From: Acetobacter sacchari
GTDB taxonomy: Bacteria > Pseudomonadota > Alphaproteobacteria > Acetobacterales > Acetobacteraceae
Direction of reading: 5' to 3'
Length of the DNA stretch: 64,000 bases
Assembly: GCF_017377715.1 (NCBI RefSeq)
Contig: NZ_JAFVMF010000008.1
Span: 1-64,000 of the forward strand
The notes under the pieces were generated by a model that searched no databases, was not told the origin of the DNA, and was given only the letters and a program-made list of their open reading frames with translations. The translations under genes and the position numbers were made by a program. Positions 36,456 to 45,844 of the stretch are shown piece after piece; position 1 is the stretch's first letter; every line of letters begins with the position of its first letter.

Positions 36456-37438
36456 TGACGGCGTCCCATCAGAAGAAGTTGCGGGTTGCGTTCGACATCG
36501 GTTGCAAAGCCGCGCAGCGAAGCGGCGGCGGCGGCGATGTCGCGCAGTGCTGCGTCAACGTTGTCGCGCTCTGCGCCACGCGGCGCGAGCATGCCATGCA
36601 CGCTCTCCAGCGTCGCTCGCGCCTGATCGGTCGCGCGTGTCGCGCTGGCCAGCGTCGTATGCAGATCGGCGCCCCGTTGCTGGATTTCGGCGTCGGACGA
36701 ACGGAGCAGGTGATCGACGTTGGCGAGCGTAACGTCGAGATGGTCGCGCAGATCAGTAATGGCCTGTGTTGCGGCGTCGAGCGTCTTCTGGGACTGGTCG
36801 GAAGTTTGTCTCAGGCCGGTGACAAGCGGAGGAATATCAGTGTCGAGCTTCTCGGCAAGATCACGGATGGAGATAACCGCCGCATTGGTGTTGGTGGCCA
36901 ATTCTTTTAGCGGAAGATCACCGATGGTTTCTTTGATTTTTTGTATGGCCGAAAGATGTGTCGGTATTTCCGGAAGGCTCGAGACATTGGGATGCAGTTG
37001 CTCGGGAGAACCGGGATAGAAGTCGAGGTTGATATTCGATGATCCTGTGACGAAACTCTGGACGTTCTGTTCTGCTCGCAGCCCGTGAGCGATGACGTCC
37101 TTGAGCTGAAGCGGTTCGCCGCCAGCGTGCGCCGTGTCCATCACATGGATCTGCTTCGGGTCCAGCGTGACCACGACTGGAATGTAAGCGACGCGCCCTG
37201 CCTGATCGTATTGCAGTTTTATGCTTTCGACAGCGCCCACCCGCACGCCGCGAAACGTGACGGGGGCCCCCACGGACAGTCCGCTTACGGAGTCCTGAAA
37301 CACGACGACCGCACGCTTGTTCGTCGAAAACAATCGAAGATCTCCGAACAGGACAAGCGCTGCGAGCCCAAGAGCCACGCCGCCTATCACGAATGCGCCG
37401 ACGACTGTCTGCCGCGCGATTCCTGCGTCTTTAGCCAT
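36452..37438 (-). CDS. MCE-domain lipid transport protein (MlaD-like)
   Basis: A 328-residue membrane-anchored substrate-binding subunit. The N-terminal helix (about 10-30, TVVGAFVIGGVALGLAALVLFG) is followed by one MCE domain (about 40-115: VVVFQDSVSGLSVGAPVTFRGVRVG). The C-terminal half is long and helical with regular Asp/Thr/Leu spacing, longer than MlaD of E. coli and reminiscent of the coiled-coil tails of larger MCE proteins. The ATG at 37438 overlaps the ATPase gene end by 8 bp. Confidence 0.92.
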   Translation of the reverse strand: MAKDAGIARQTVVGAFVIGGVALGLAALVLFGDLRLFSTNKRAVVVFQDSVSGLSVGAPVTFRGVRVGAVESIKLQYDQAGRVAYIPVVVTLDPKQIHVMDTAHAGGEPLQLKDVIAHGLRAEQNVQSFVTGSSNINLDFYPGSPEQLHPNVSSLPEIPTHLSAIQKIKETIGDLPLKELATNTNAAVISIRDLAEKLDTDIPPLVTGLRQTSDQSQKTLDAATQAITDLRDHLDVTLANVDHLLRSSDAEIQQRGADLHTTLASATRATDQARATLESVHGMLAPRGAERDNVDAALRDIAAAAASLRGFATDVERNPQLLLMGRRQ

Positions 37439-38288
37439 GCGTGTTCGTGTCCTTCCTGACGGTCGGGGGAGGCGTGGGGTCTGTGGGGTTTTCCCGGTGC
37501 ATGAAGGCGTGCACCTGCGGGTCTTGGCAGTGGTCGCGCAAATCCCTTGGCGCGCCATGCGCGATGGGAATTTTCGTCTGAGCGTCGAGGAAGATCCCGT
37601 CATCTGCGATCGTGAAAAGGCTCGACAACTCGTGACTGACGATCACGATAGTCGCGCCCAGCCCATCGCGTAACGTCAGGATAAGGTCGTCCAGGCGCGC
37701 CGAAGTGATCGGATCGAGGCCAGCCGAGGGTTCGTCGAAAAACAGAACGTCTGGGTCGAGAGCCATCGCGCGGGCCAGCCCGGCGCGTTTGGCCATGCCG
37801 CCGGAAATTTCCGAAGGGTATAGATCGATGGCATGAGACATGCCGACCAACCCCAGTTTCAATTCCACCAGACGACGGATCATATCCTTGTCGAGTCTGG
37901 TGAACATCTCCAGCGGTAGCGCGATATTCTCGCCGACGGTCATGGAGCTCCATAACGCGCCGCTCTGGAACAATACGCCGAAACGCCGGTTGAGCGCAGT
38001 GCGGTGGCTGTCAGGGCCCGACCAGTAATCATCGCCGTCGACCGTATATCGGCCCGCAAGGGGGCGGAGCAGCCCGATCATCGTGCGCAGCACGGTGCTC
38101 TTGCCGCAGCCGGACCCGCCCATGATCGCGAAGATCGAGCCGCGTTTTACATCCATCGATATATTCTTCTGGATGATTTTCGAGCCATAGCCGATCGTCA
38201 GATCGCGCAACGAGAGAAGCGTTTCGCTCCCCGCCTTGTGCTGGACGCCGCTGTCGGTCGGCGCTTCAGAGGCGACGTGAATGGTCAT
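37431..38288 (-). CDS. ABC transporter ATP-binding protein (MlaF-like)
   Basis: A 285-residue ATPase. Walker A is GGSGCGKST (57-65), the signature is ISGGMAKRAGLARA, and Walker B is VLFFDEPSAGLDP. The MLA-type signature ISGGM with the following KRAGLARA is diagnostic of lipid-transport ATPases. Its start overlaps the permease stop by 4 bp, and its end overlaps the MCE gene. Confidence 0.94.
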   Translation of the reverse strand: MTIHVASEAPTDSGVQHKAGSETLLSLRDLTIGYGSKIIQKNISMDVKRGSIFAIMGGSGCGKSTVLRTMIGLLRPLAGRYTVDGDDYWSGPDSHRTALNRRFGVLFQSGALWSSMTVGENIALPLEMFTRLDKDMIRRLVELKLGLVGMSHAIDLYPSEISGGMAKRAGLARAMALDPDVLFFDEPSAGLDPITSARLDDLILTLRDGLGATIVIVSHELSSLFTIADDGIFLDAQTKIPIAHGAPRDLRDHCQDPQVHAFMHRENPTDPTPPPTVRKDTNTHG

Positions 38289-39472
38289 ATGCCGATGACG
38301 TCCGCAATAACGGCGAAAATAGCGTCCAGCGCGATGACGCCGACAATGCCGGTCACCACGGCGGACGTCGCCGCCGAGCCAACATCGGCGGCGCTGCGTC
38401 CGGCCTTGAGGCCGATCCGGCAGGACGTAAGTCCGATCAGGACGGCGAAGACAATGGATTTGGCGAAACCGAATTCGAACTGCTGCACATTCACCGCGCC
38501 AAGCATTTGATGAATGTAGCCGGCTCCCGTGACGTCAGGGAGCATCCCGGCGCAAACGACGTAACCGCCGATCATCGAGACGACGCATCCGTATAGATAA
38601 AGGAGCGGCATCATAAGCATGAGCGAAAGGACCGAAGGCAGCAGGATGTAAGACGAGATCGGGATGCCGAACACGCGCAAGGCGTCGATCTCCTCGTTGC
38701 CAAGCATCGTCGATATACGGGCGGCATAAGCGCCGCCGGTGCGGCCAGCCATGATGATCGCCGTCATCACTGCTGAAAGTTCGCGGACGCAGGCGATGCC
38801 CACCAGATTGGCGACGTAGGCGTCAGCGGCAAACTTACTCAATTGCACGGCGCCGACGAAAGCAAGGATCGCGCCGATTAGAAAATTGACGACGCTAACG
38901 ATGATCAGAGCAGAAGGCCCGGCGTCGAAAATATTCGCCATGAGATCGCGGAACCGCATGCCGCCGTGCCCGGCCAAAGCCCGCAAAGACCCTTGCGCTG
39001 TCTGGGCCCCAAGCTCCACAACGGCGCCAATCTCATCCACCATCCCGAGCGCAGCGCCGCCGGTGACGGCGAGTATATTCGGCTGCCTCGACGATGGCGG
39101 CGCGGGCTCTGTCGGCGCTGCGGGCAGGAGAGCGAAAAGGCGAGCGACCTCGACGGGTAGAGAGGAAGTGTCGAAGTTAAGCCCGCTTTTCGCGGCCGCC
39201 TGTTTCGTAGTCCATAAGAAAGAGACGAGCGATGAGTCCCACTGACCAAGATCGCGCACATTCACATGCAGCGTGGGGGCGCTCCGCCCAGCGCCCGACG
39301 GTGCTACGGGCAGCGCCCGATCAGGAATCGCCAGCACGGCGCCGTCGTCAATTGTCCAGTGCCCGCGGACGACGAGAATCGCATCGACGCCGCTCTGTTC
39401 GACCGTCCAGGTCGGACGCTCATCCTGCTTGTCGCCGACAGAGGCGGGGATGTGGCTCGGGTCGTTGGTCAT
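38285..39472 (-). CDS. MlaE-family permease with N-terminal STAS-like extension
   Basis: A 395-residue permease. The C-terminal 260 residues form the MlaE domain (FIGAILAFVGAVQLSKFAADAYVANLVGIA, RELSAVMTAIIMAGRTGGAYAARISTMLGNEEIDALRVFGI). The first 120 residues look like a STAS (MlaB-like) domain: WTVEQSGVDAILVVRGHWTIDD and LHVNVRDLGQWDSSLVSFLW. In E. coli MlaB is a separate gene, so this is a fusion. It is the first gene of a five-gene minus-strand operon. Confidence 0.9.
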   Translation of the reverse strand: MTNDPSHIPASVGDKQDERPTWTVEQSGVDAILVVRGHWTIDDGAVLAIPDRALPVAPSGAGRSAPTLHVNVRDLGQWDSSLVSFLWTTKQAAAKSGLNFDTSSLPVEVARLFALLPAAPTEPAPPSSRQPNILAVTGGAALGMVDEIGAVVELGAQTAQGSLRALAGHGGMRFRDLMANIFDAGPSALIIVSVVNFLIGAILAFVGAVQLSKFAADAYVANLVGIACVRELSAVMTAIIMAGRTGGAYAARISTMLGNEEIDALRVFGIPISSYILLPSVLSLMLMMPLLYLYGCVVSMIGGYVVCAGMLPDVTGAGYIHQMLGAVNVQQFEFGFAKSIVFAVLIGLTSCRIGLKAGRSAADVGSAATSAVVTGIVGVIALDAIFAVIADVIGI

Positions 39473-39783
39473 CGTCGGCGCCGACGTTAGGGCAAACCTG
39501 ATGCCTTGGCCATAGAGCGACGATTGGCCCGTGGCTGCACACTAAAGCGATCTTGGTCGTGGGGGGGCGGAAGCGGCGAGGGCAATACTAAACAGCTATT
39601 TATATGACAGGTCTGTGATCGGATTATATGTCAAAGTTTGTCTGGAGAAGGGGACGTGCATCCGCGCCGTAAAACCGGCGTATGTGTCGTCTGCTGTTCC
39701 AGATCACGGACTCAGCGCTTTAGCGTCGTGCCGCTGCGGAAAAACAGTCGCGCCGAGCGTCCAGAACGAGGTCAGCCAGTTTC
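39473..39783. promoter_or_regulatory. promoter region between the lipid transport and RND operons
   Basis: 311 bp between divergent operons with no gene. Near-identical A+T-rich repeats TATATGACA (39601-39609) and TATATGTCA (39625-39633) are 24 bp apart on the same strand and may be a regulator binding site for the efflux operon. No regulator gene is adjacent. Confidence 0.4.
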
Positions 39784-42700
39784 ATGAATGCCATTGTCGT
39801 TACCGCCTTACGACGACCGTATACGTTCGTCGTCTTGTCGATAGTCATCTTGATGTTTGGCGTCATGTCGGCCCTGAAAACGCCGACAGACGTCTTCCCG
39901 AACATCAAGATACCCGCGATCGCCGTTGTGTGGACTTATGGCGGACTGCTGCCTGAAGAGTTCGCCGGGCGTGTGATGTACAACTACGAGCAGGGCGTGA
40001 CGTCCACGGTCGAAGGCATCGACCATATGGAGTCCGATTCCTACTACGGACGTGGCATCGTGAAGATCTTCTTTCAGCCGGGAACCGATATCGGTTCGGC
40101 GGAAGCGGACGTCACCGCGATCTCGCAAACCGTACTCATGCAGTTGCCGACGCATATCCCTGCGCCGATGATCATGAAGCTCGAAGCGTCGTCCGTGCCA
40201 GTCATTTCGTTGGAGATGACGTCTGACACCATGACGCCGTCCGATCTCTTTAAGCTGGCCCAGATTCGCGTGCGTACGCTGCTGGTGACAGTGCCGGGAG
40301 CGATCGTGCCGCATCCTTACGGCGGTATGGACAGCTTCGTCATGGTGTCGCTGAACCAGAAGCAGTTGCAGGCCCATCATCTGTCCGCCATGGACGTCCA
40401 GAACGTTCTGGACACTCAGAACGTGGTGCGTCCCGCCGGCGACCAGAAGATCGGGCCGACCGACTGGATGGTGCAGACAAACGCGGCGCCGCGATCAACC
40501 GATGAAATCGGCGATATTCCGGTCAAGCGTGAAGGCAACAAATTCATCTTCATCCACGACGTCGGCGAAGTGTATCGCGGCGGCCATCCGCAGACCAACT
40601 CCGTGCTGGTCAAGGGCAAGCAGGCCGTCATCATGGTAGTCATGAAGAGCGGCGAGGCTTCGACCCTTGACGTCGTCGCAGGCGTGAAGAAGCTCCTTCC
40701 TCGTATTCAGGCGACGTTGCCAGCCTCAGTGAAAATCAGCGTGCTCAGTGACGCGTCAGGGTTCGTGAAGGACTCCATTCAGGACGTGTTGAGAGAAATG
40801 GTGACCGCCGCGGCCCTGACCGGTCTCGTGGTTCTGCTGTTCCTCGGGTCCTGGCGCTCGACGGTCATCATCGCGACGTCCATCCCGCTCGCCATCCTGT
40901 GCTCGATCATCTCGCTGGGTTGGGCCGGGCAGACCATCAACGTCATGACTCTCGGCGGTCTGGCGCTCGCCGTCGGCATTCTCGTCGACGACGCGACCGT
41001 CATGATCGAGAACATCGACACCCATCTCGAGATGGGCAAGGATCTCGAAACCGCGATCATCGACGCAGCCAACCAGATCGTCATCCCGACCTTCGTGTCC
41101 ACGACCTGTATCTGTATCGTGTGGCTGCCGCTGTTCGAACTCGACGGCGTCGCCGGCTGGCTGTTCATGCCGATGGCCGAAGCCATCATCTTCGCGATGA
41201 TCGCGTCGTTCATTCTGTCGCGAACGCTGGTTCCGACCATGGCGAAGTTCCTGCTCGCCGGGCACGTCCATCCGGGCGCACATGGCGAGGAGCATGAAGC
41301 TCTTCCCCACGGTCACAACGCCTTCACGCGTTTCCAGAAGGGCTTCGAGCATCGTTTCACGAAGTTCCGTAATGCGTATGGCGCTCTTCTGGAGCGTCTG
41401 GTGGCGCGGCGCGGAGCCTTCGTCGGCGTGTTCCTTGGCGTATCGATCCTGTCGCTCAGCCTTTACGCCATCGCTGGCCGCGACTTCTTCCCGGAGATCA
41501 AATCCGGTGAGTTGCAGATGCACATGCGCGCGCCTCTGGGAACGCGTATTGAGGTCGCCGGGCGTATCGCTACGCTGGTGTCCGATCGTATCCATCAGCT
41601 GCTACCGGGTAAGGTTGAAGACGTCGTCAGCAACTGCGGTCTTCCGGAAGGCCCTCATAACCAGGCGTTCATTCCGACCCCGACCGTTGGAACGCAGGAT
41701 TGCGATCTGACGATCACGCTGACGAACGAGGAATCGCCCGTATGGGACTACCGGACCACTCTGCGTAAAGGGCTGCGCGCCAGCTTCCCGGGCACGGAAT
41801 TCACGTTCCAGCCCGCCGATCTGACCGCGAAAATCCTGAACTTCGGATCTCCGGCCCCGATCGACATCAAGGTGTCCGGTCCGCATCTGCAGGACAGCTA
41901 TAAATACGCACTGGATCTGGTCAGCCGTCTCAAGAAGGTGCCGGGCGCAGTCGACGTCTCGCTGCAGCAGACAATGTCCACCCCGACGTTGTTCGTGCAG
42001 GGCGATCGCAGCTTTGGTCTTTCGACTGGCGTCACCGCGGGTAACTTGGCCGACAACGAGCTGATGACGCTGTCCGGAAGCTCGGTGGTTGATCCGATGT
42101 ATTGGTATGATCCGGAATGGGGCGTGACCTTCCTTGTGAACACATATGTGTCGCAGGATCAGCTGACGCACCTGAACGATCTGCTGACGATTCCGGTCGA
42201 CAAGGGCGATGACGACCCGAGCGGCAAGAACATGCAGCTGCTGGGCGCCATGAGCCAGATCAAGGCGATGGGCACGCCGGGCGAAGTCTCGCACTACAAC
42301 TCGATGGCGGCCTTCGACATCTATGTGTCCGCGGAGGCGACCGACCTCGGCACCGTTCTAGGCGGCGTGAAGCAGGTTGTCGCCGACACGGCGAAGGATG
42401 TGCCCAAAGGCGGCGCGGTTGATGTCGAAGGTCAGGCGACCACGATGCGCAGCGCATATGTTCAGCTCGTAGGCGGCCTCGTGGTGTCCATTGCGCTGAT
42501 CTATCTGCTGATCGTGGTGAACTTTCAGTCCTGGGTAGATCCGTTCATCATCATCTCGGCCCTGCCCGGTGCTCTGGCAGGCATCGCCTGGAGCCTGTTC
42601 CTGACGCACACGCACCTGTCGGTGCCTGCCCTGACCGGCGCGATCATGTGCATGGGAACGGCGACGGCGAATTCGATCCTGGTCGTGTCTTACGCCCGAG

Positions 42701-42957
42701 AAAGACTGGAATTGCATGGCGAGCCGTTGAAAGCCGCCGTGGAAGCCGGGTTCGGTCGTATCCGTCCGGTCATCATGACCGCGCTGGCCATGATCGTGGG
42801 CATGATCCCGATGTCGATCAGCAACTCGCAGAACGCACCGCTTGGAAAAGCGGTCATCGGAGGGCTGATCGTGGCGACGATCTCGACCCTGCTGTTCGTT
42901 CCCTGTGTTTACGCAATTGTCTATAACCGTCGCACCCGTCTCAAGGAGTCCGTCTGA
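39784..42957 (+). CDS. RND efflux permease
   Basis: A 1057-residue inner-membrane pump with the two-repeat RND layout. The proton relay pair Asp402-Asp403 is in VGILVDDATVMIEN. The Lys that follows in AcrB (Lys940) is replaced: the aligned stretch reads MGTATANSIL, with Ala at about 962. The protein has large periplasmic loops. Its stop overlaps the adaptor start (TGATG). Substrates are not predictable; the protein looks like the general HAE/HME-related branch common in acidophilic and acetic acid bacteria. A His-rich cytoplasmic loop is visible around 497-513 (GHVHPGAHGEEHEALPHGH). Confidence 0.92.
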   Translation: MNAIVVTALRRPYTFVVLSIVILMFGVMSALKTPTDVFPNIKIPAIAVVWTYGGLLPEEFAGRVMYNYEQGVTSTVEGIDHMESDSYYGRGIVKIFFQPGTDIGSAEADVTAISQTVLMQLPTHIPAPMIMKLEASSVPVISLEMTSDTMTPSDLFKLAQIRVRTLLVTVPGAIVPHPYGGMDSFVMVSLNQKQLQAHHLSAMDVQNVLDTQNVVRPAGDQKIGPTDWMVQTNAAPRSTDEIGDIPVKREGNKFIFIHDVGEVYRGGHPQTNSVLVKGKQAVIMVVMKSGEASTLDVVAGVKKLLPRIQATLPASVKISVLSDASGFVKDSIQDVLREMVTAAALTGLVVLLFLGSWRSTVIIATSIPLAILCSIISLGWAGQTINVMTLGGLALAVGILVDDATVMIENIDTHLEMGKDLETAIIDAANQIVIPTFVSTTCICIVWLPLFELDGVAGWLFMPMAEAIIFAMIASFILSRTLVPTMAKFLLAGHVHPGAHGEEHEALPHGHNAFTRFQKGFEHRFTKFRNAYGALLERLVARRGAFVGVFLGVSILSLSLYAIAGRDFFPEIKSGELQMHMRAPLGTRIEVAGRIATLVSDRIHQLLPGKVEDVVSNCGLPEGPHNQAFIPTPTVGTQDCDLTITLTNEESPVWDYRTTLRKGLRASFPGTEFTFQPADLTAKILNFGSPAPIDIKVSGPHLQDSYKYALDLVSRLKKVPGAVDVSLQQTMSTPTLFVQGDRSFGLSTGVTAGNLADNELMTLSGSSVVDPMYWYDPEWGVTFLVNTYVSQDQLTHLNDLLTIPVDKGDDDPSGKNMQLLGAMSQIKAMGTPGEVSHYNSMAAFDIYVSAEATDLGTVLGGVKQVVADTAKDVPKGGAVDVEGQATTMRSAYVQLVGGLVVSIALIYLLIVVNFQSWVDPFIIISALPGALAGIAWSLFLTHTHLSVPALTGAIMCMGTATANSILVVSYARERLELHGEPLKAAVEAGFGRIRPVIMTALAMIVGMIPMSISNSQNAPLGKAVIGGLIVATISTLLFVPCVYAIVYNRRTRLKESV

Positions 42958-44138
42958 TGGCTTCCTCCACCACTCGCTCTGTCTTTCTGGCCGGAGGTTG
43001 CGTCTTCGCACTCTATGTAGGCTGGCAGGTTTTTGATCGTTTCCATGCGATCACGGAACTTCGCGCCGAAACAGAGAAGAACGCCGTCCCCGACGTTCAG
43101 GTCGTTAACCCGGCCCCCGGTCCGAAGACCGTCTCTCTTACGATACCGGGCACGCTCGACGCATGGTATCAGGCCCCGCTTTATCCGCAGGCCTCTGGCT
43201 ACGTGAAGATGTGGTACAAGGACTATGGCGCAGAGGTTAAGGCTGGCGATGTGCTGGCCGAGATCAACGCGCCCAGCCTTGACGCCCAGTACGCGCAGGC
43301 GAAAGCAGACTTCCAGGCTGCAGAGGCGAAGTTCAACCTTGCGACCGTCAGCGCCGATCGCTGGCACAACATGGCGAAGTCGCAAGCTGTCTCCGGGCAG
43401 TCCGTTTCGGTCGCTGATGCGAACCTGAAGTCCAGCCGCGCTGAGATGGAAGCTGCGCAACATAACGTCGCGCGCTTCGACGCTCTTGAAAAATTCAAGA
43501 CGATCGTGGCGCCTTTCGACGGCGTGGTGACGTCGCGTGACATCAACGTGGGCGATTACGTCAGCAGCGGCGGCGGCGAGCATGGCTCGAACGGCGACGC
43601 CAGCCAGATGTTCACGGTCGCGGACATGCACAAGATGCGTCTGTTCGTGTCGGTGCCTGAAGTGTTCTCTTATGTCCTGAAGCCGGGCATGACGGCGGAC
43701 ATGACGGTGCCGCAGTTCCCGCATCAGGTGTTCAAGGCGAACTTCCTGACCATCGCGCGTGGATATGACCCGAACACACGTACGGCCGTCACCGAATTCA
43801 CCCTCGACAACGACGACCACAAGCTGTGGCCGGGCACCTTCGCATCCGTGAAGCTGACGGCGCCGGCTGAAGGCGGCGTGTTCGAAGTGCCGACGTCGAC
43901 GCTCGTGTTCCAGGAAAAGGGGATGCAGGTCGTCGTTGTGGACGCGAACAACAAGGTGCATTTCCGTAATATCGAAGTCGGACGCATGGCCGACACGACG
44001 ACCGAAGTGATCAGCGGCATCCAGCCCACCGATCGCATCATCAAGAATCCGCCGGCCGATCTTCTGGACGGCGAGGAAGTTCACGTCGTCCAGCCGATGA
44101 AGGGTTATGACGGCTCTTCTGAAGAGATCGAAGGATGA
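42957..44138 (+). CDS. RND periplasmic adaptor (membrane fusion protein)
   Basis: A 393-residue HlyD/AcrA-type adaptor. A single N-terminal anchor (about 7-25), then the lipoyl/barrel-sandwich halves (YPQASGYVKMWYKDYGAEVKAGDVLAEI and IVAPFDGVVTSRDINVGDYV) flanking an alpha hairpin (110-175). The beta-barrel and membrane-proximal domains complete it. It is sandwiched with overlaps between the permease and the outer-membrane factor. No Cys lipidation site was seen. Confidence 0.92.
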   Translation: MASSTTRSVFLAGGCVFALYVGWQVFDRFHAITELRAETEKNAVPDVQVVNPAPGPKTVSLTIPGTLDAWYQAPLYPQASGYVKMWYKDYGAEVKAGDVLAEINAPSLDAQYAQAKADFQAAEAKFNLATVSADRWHNMAKSQAVSGQSVSVADANLKSSRAEMEAAQHNVARFDALEKFKTIVAPFDGVVTSRDINVGDYVSSGGGEHGSNGDASQMFTVADMHKMRLFVSVPEVFSYVLKPGMTADMTVPQFPHQVFKANFLTIARGYDPNTRTAVTEFTLDNDDHKLWPGTFASVKLTAPAEGGVFEVPTSTLVFQEKGMQVVVVDANNKVHFRNIEVGRMADTTTEVISGIQPTDRIIKNPPADLLDGEEVHVVQPMKGYDGSSEEIEG

Positions 44139-45718
44139 GCTTTTCCGCTTTGAAGTCGACGCTGACGGGCTGCTGCCTGCTGGCGCTCGCGTCGGGTCTT
44201 TCGGGGTGCGATCTCGCACCCAAATATGAGGCCCCCAAATTTGTCGTGCCGGCCAGTTGGGGAGGGCAGGCGCCCTTCGCGGTAGCGACGCCGGCGGACA
44301 CGCAGCTTCCTTCGGATTGGTGGACGCTGTTTGGCGATCCCACGCTGAATGGACTGGAAAAGCAGGCGATCAGCCAGAACGCCGATCTGCAGGCGACGGC
44401 TGAACGCTTCATTCAGGCGCGCGCCCAGGTGATGAACGCGCGTTCCGATCTGCTTCCGCATTTCGGTCTCGCCTTCGGCGCTTCCGACAACAAGCAGTCT
44501 GCTGACCGCCTGTTCCGCTACAAGGGCGCCATCACGCAAACTGATGAGTATTACAGCGGGCTTGCGTCGTGGGAGCCCGACTTCTGGTCCGAAATCCGTA
44601 ACCGCGTGCGTATGAGCAAGGCGGCGGCGCAGGGCAAGGCCGCAGATTTTGCAGCCGCTCGCCTGAGCACCGAAGCGGAGCTTGCGAGCGACTATATCGC
44701 GCTGCGCGGTTATGACGCGCAGGACGCGATCTACAAGCAGTCGATCGCATATTATCAGCGCGCCGTGGATATGACGAAGACGCAGCTGGACAATCAGGCG
44801 GCGCCCCGTCTCGATCTCGCCCGTGCGCAGAACCGTCTTTACGTGACGCAGGCGCAGGAGCTGGATCTGCAGGCGCGACGGCAGGTGACGGAGCACGCGA
44901 TCGCCATTCTGGTGAACGTGGCCCCGAGCGCTTTCCACATCGCGCCGCTGCAGGACTTCCGCTTTCCGATCGTGAACGTGCCCGTTGGCGTTCCGTCCGA
45001 ACTGCTGCAACGTCGTCCGGACATCGCCTCGGCCGAGCGCGAGATGGCGGGCGCAAACCGCCAGATCGGCGTGGCGCGCGCAGCGTTCTATCCGCATATC
45101 TCTCTGAATGCGCTTGGCGGTTTTGACGCCAACGGCTTCACGTTGGCGAATCTCGCCAACAGCATGTGGTCGTATGGAGCTTCGGCGTCGCTGCCGTTGT
45201 TCGAAGGCGGCATGCGACGTGCTGAGCTGCAGCATTCGTGGTCGGACTACCGAGAGACGCGCGATAAATATCGCTCCACTGTTCTCTCAGCCTTCCGCGA
45301 AGTGCAGGACGGTCTTTCGAAAACCGTGCTTCTTCGTCAGGAAAACGAGCGTCTGAAGAAAGCGGTCGACACCGCCATGCAGATGCAGGACATGACGATG
45401 ACCCTCTACAAGGGTGGGCTGTCGCCATATCTTGACGCCATCGTCGCGCAGGAAGCGGCGCTGGATGCGCGAATATCGCAGGTTCAGGTGGACATGCAGT
45501 CCGTGCAGGCGACGGTTGGCCTGATCCGCGCCGTAGGCGGCGGATGGAGCGACAAGCTGCTGCCGACGCCTGACCAGACGATGACGTTCGACATCTTGCA
45601 GTATAACAAGGTCGATCATCCCGAGCCCGCTGGCGGAATTGACGTGCCGCATGACACGACGGGATCGGAAAATCTGGTGACCGGGGGCGCCATCGGCCCG
45701 CAACCGCAGGCGCACTGA
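44135..45718 (+). CDS. outer-membrane efflux lipoprotein (NodT family)
   Basis: A 527-residue TolC-like factor. The lipobox LSGC puts the lipidated Cys at 25. Typical repeats are SDWWTLFGDPTLNGLEKQA, LQRRPDIASAEREMAGANRQIGVARAAFYPHISL and the second half starting near ASLPLFEGG. The C-terminal tail is rich in Pro, Gly and Asp. It overlaps the adaptor stop by 4 bp and completes a tripartite pump. Confidence 0.93.
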   Translation: MSFSALKSTLTGCCLLALASGLSGCDLAPKYEAPKFVVPASWGGQAPFAVATPADTQLPSDWWTLFGDPTLNGLEKQAISQNADLQATAERFIQARAQVMNARSDLLPHFGLAFGASDNKQSADRLFRYKGAITQTDEYYSGLASWEPDFWSEIRNRVRMSKAAAQGKAADFAAARLSTEAELASDYIALRGYDAQDAIYKQSIAYYQRAVDMTKTQLDNQAAPRLDLARAQNRLYVTQAQELDLQARRQVTEHAIAILVNVAPSAFHIAPLQDFRFPIVNVPVGVPSELLQRRPDIASAEREMAGANRQIGVARAAFYPHISLNALGGFDANGFTLANLANSMWSYGASASLPLFEGGMRRAELQHSWSDYRETRDKYRSTVLSAFREVQDGLSKTVLLRQENERLKKAVDTAMQMQDMTMTLYKGGLSPYLDAIVAQEAALDARISQVQVDMQSVQATVGLIRAVGGGWSDKLLPTPDQTMTFDILQYNKVDHPEPAGGIDVPHDTTGSENLVTGGAIGPQPQAH

Positions 45719-45844
45719 TGAGACATAAGGCGAGGTGTGGTAACGTGTTGGCCGCATTCTCGCCTTATTCTCGTTTTCTTCTCATATCGACCGCAGCTCC
45801 GTCCCGACGGCTCGCGTAACGGTCGGTGGCAGACGGAAGGAAGC

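Noticed and set aside
40756..41595. 279-codon minus-strand ORF in the RND permease gene
   Set aside because: Antisense shadow with Asp/Arg/His-rich content.
42921..44219. 432-codon minus-strand ORF over the RND adaptor gene
   Set aside because: Antisense shadow; the plus-strand adaptor has clear motifs and overlapping neighbours.
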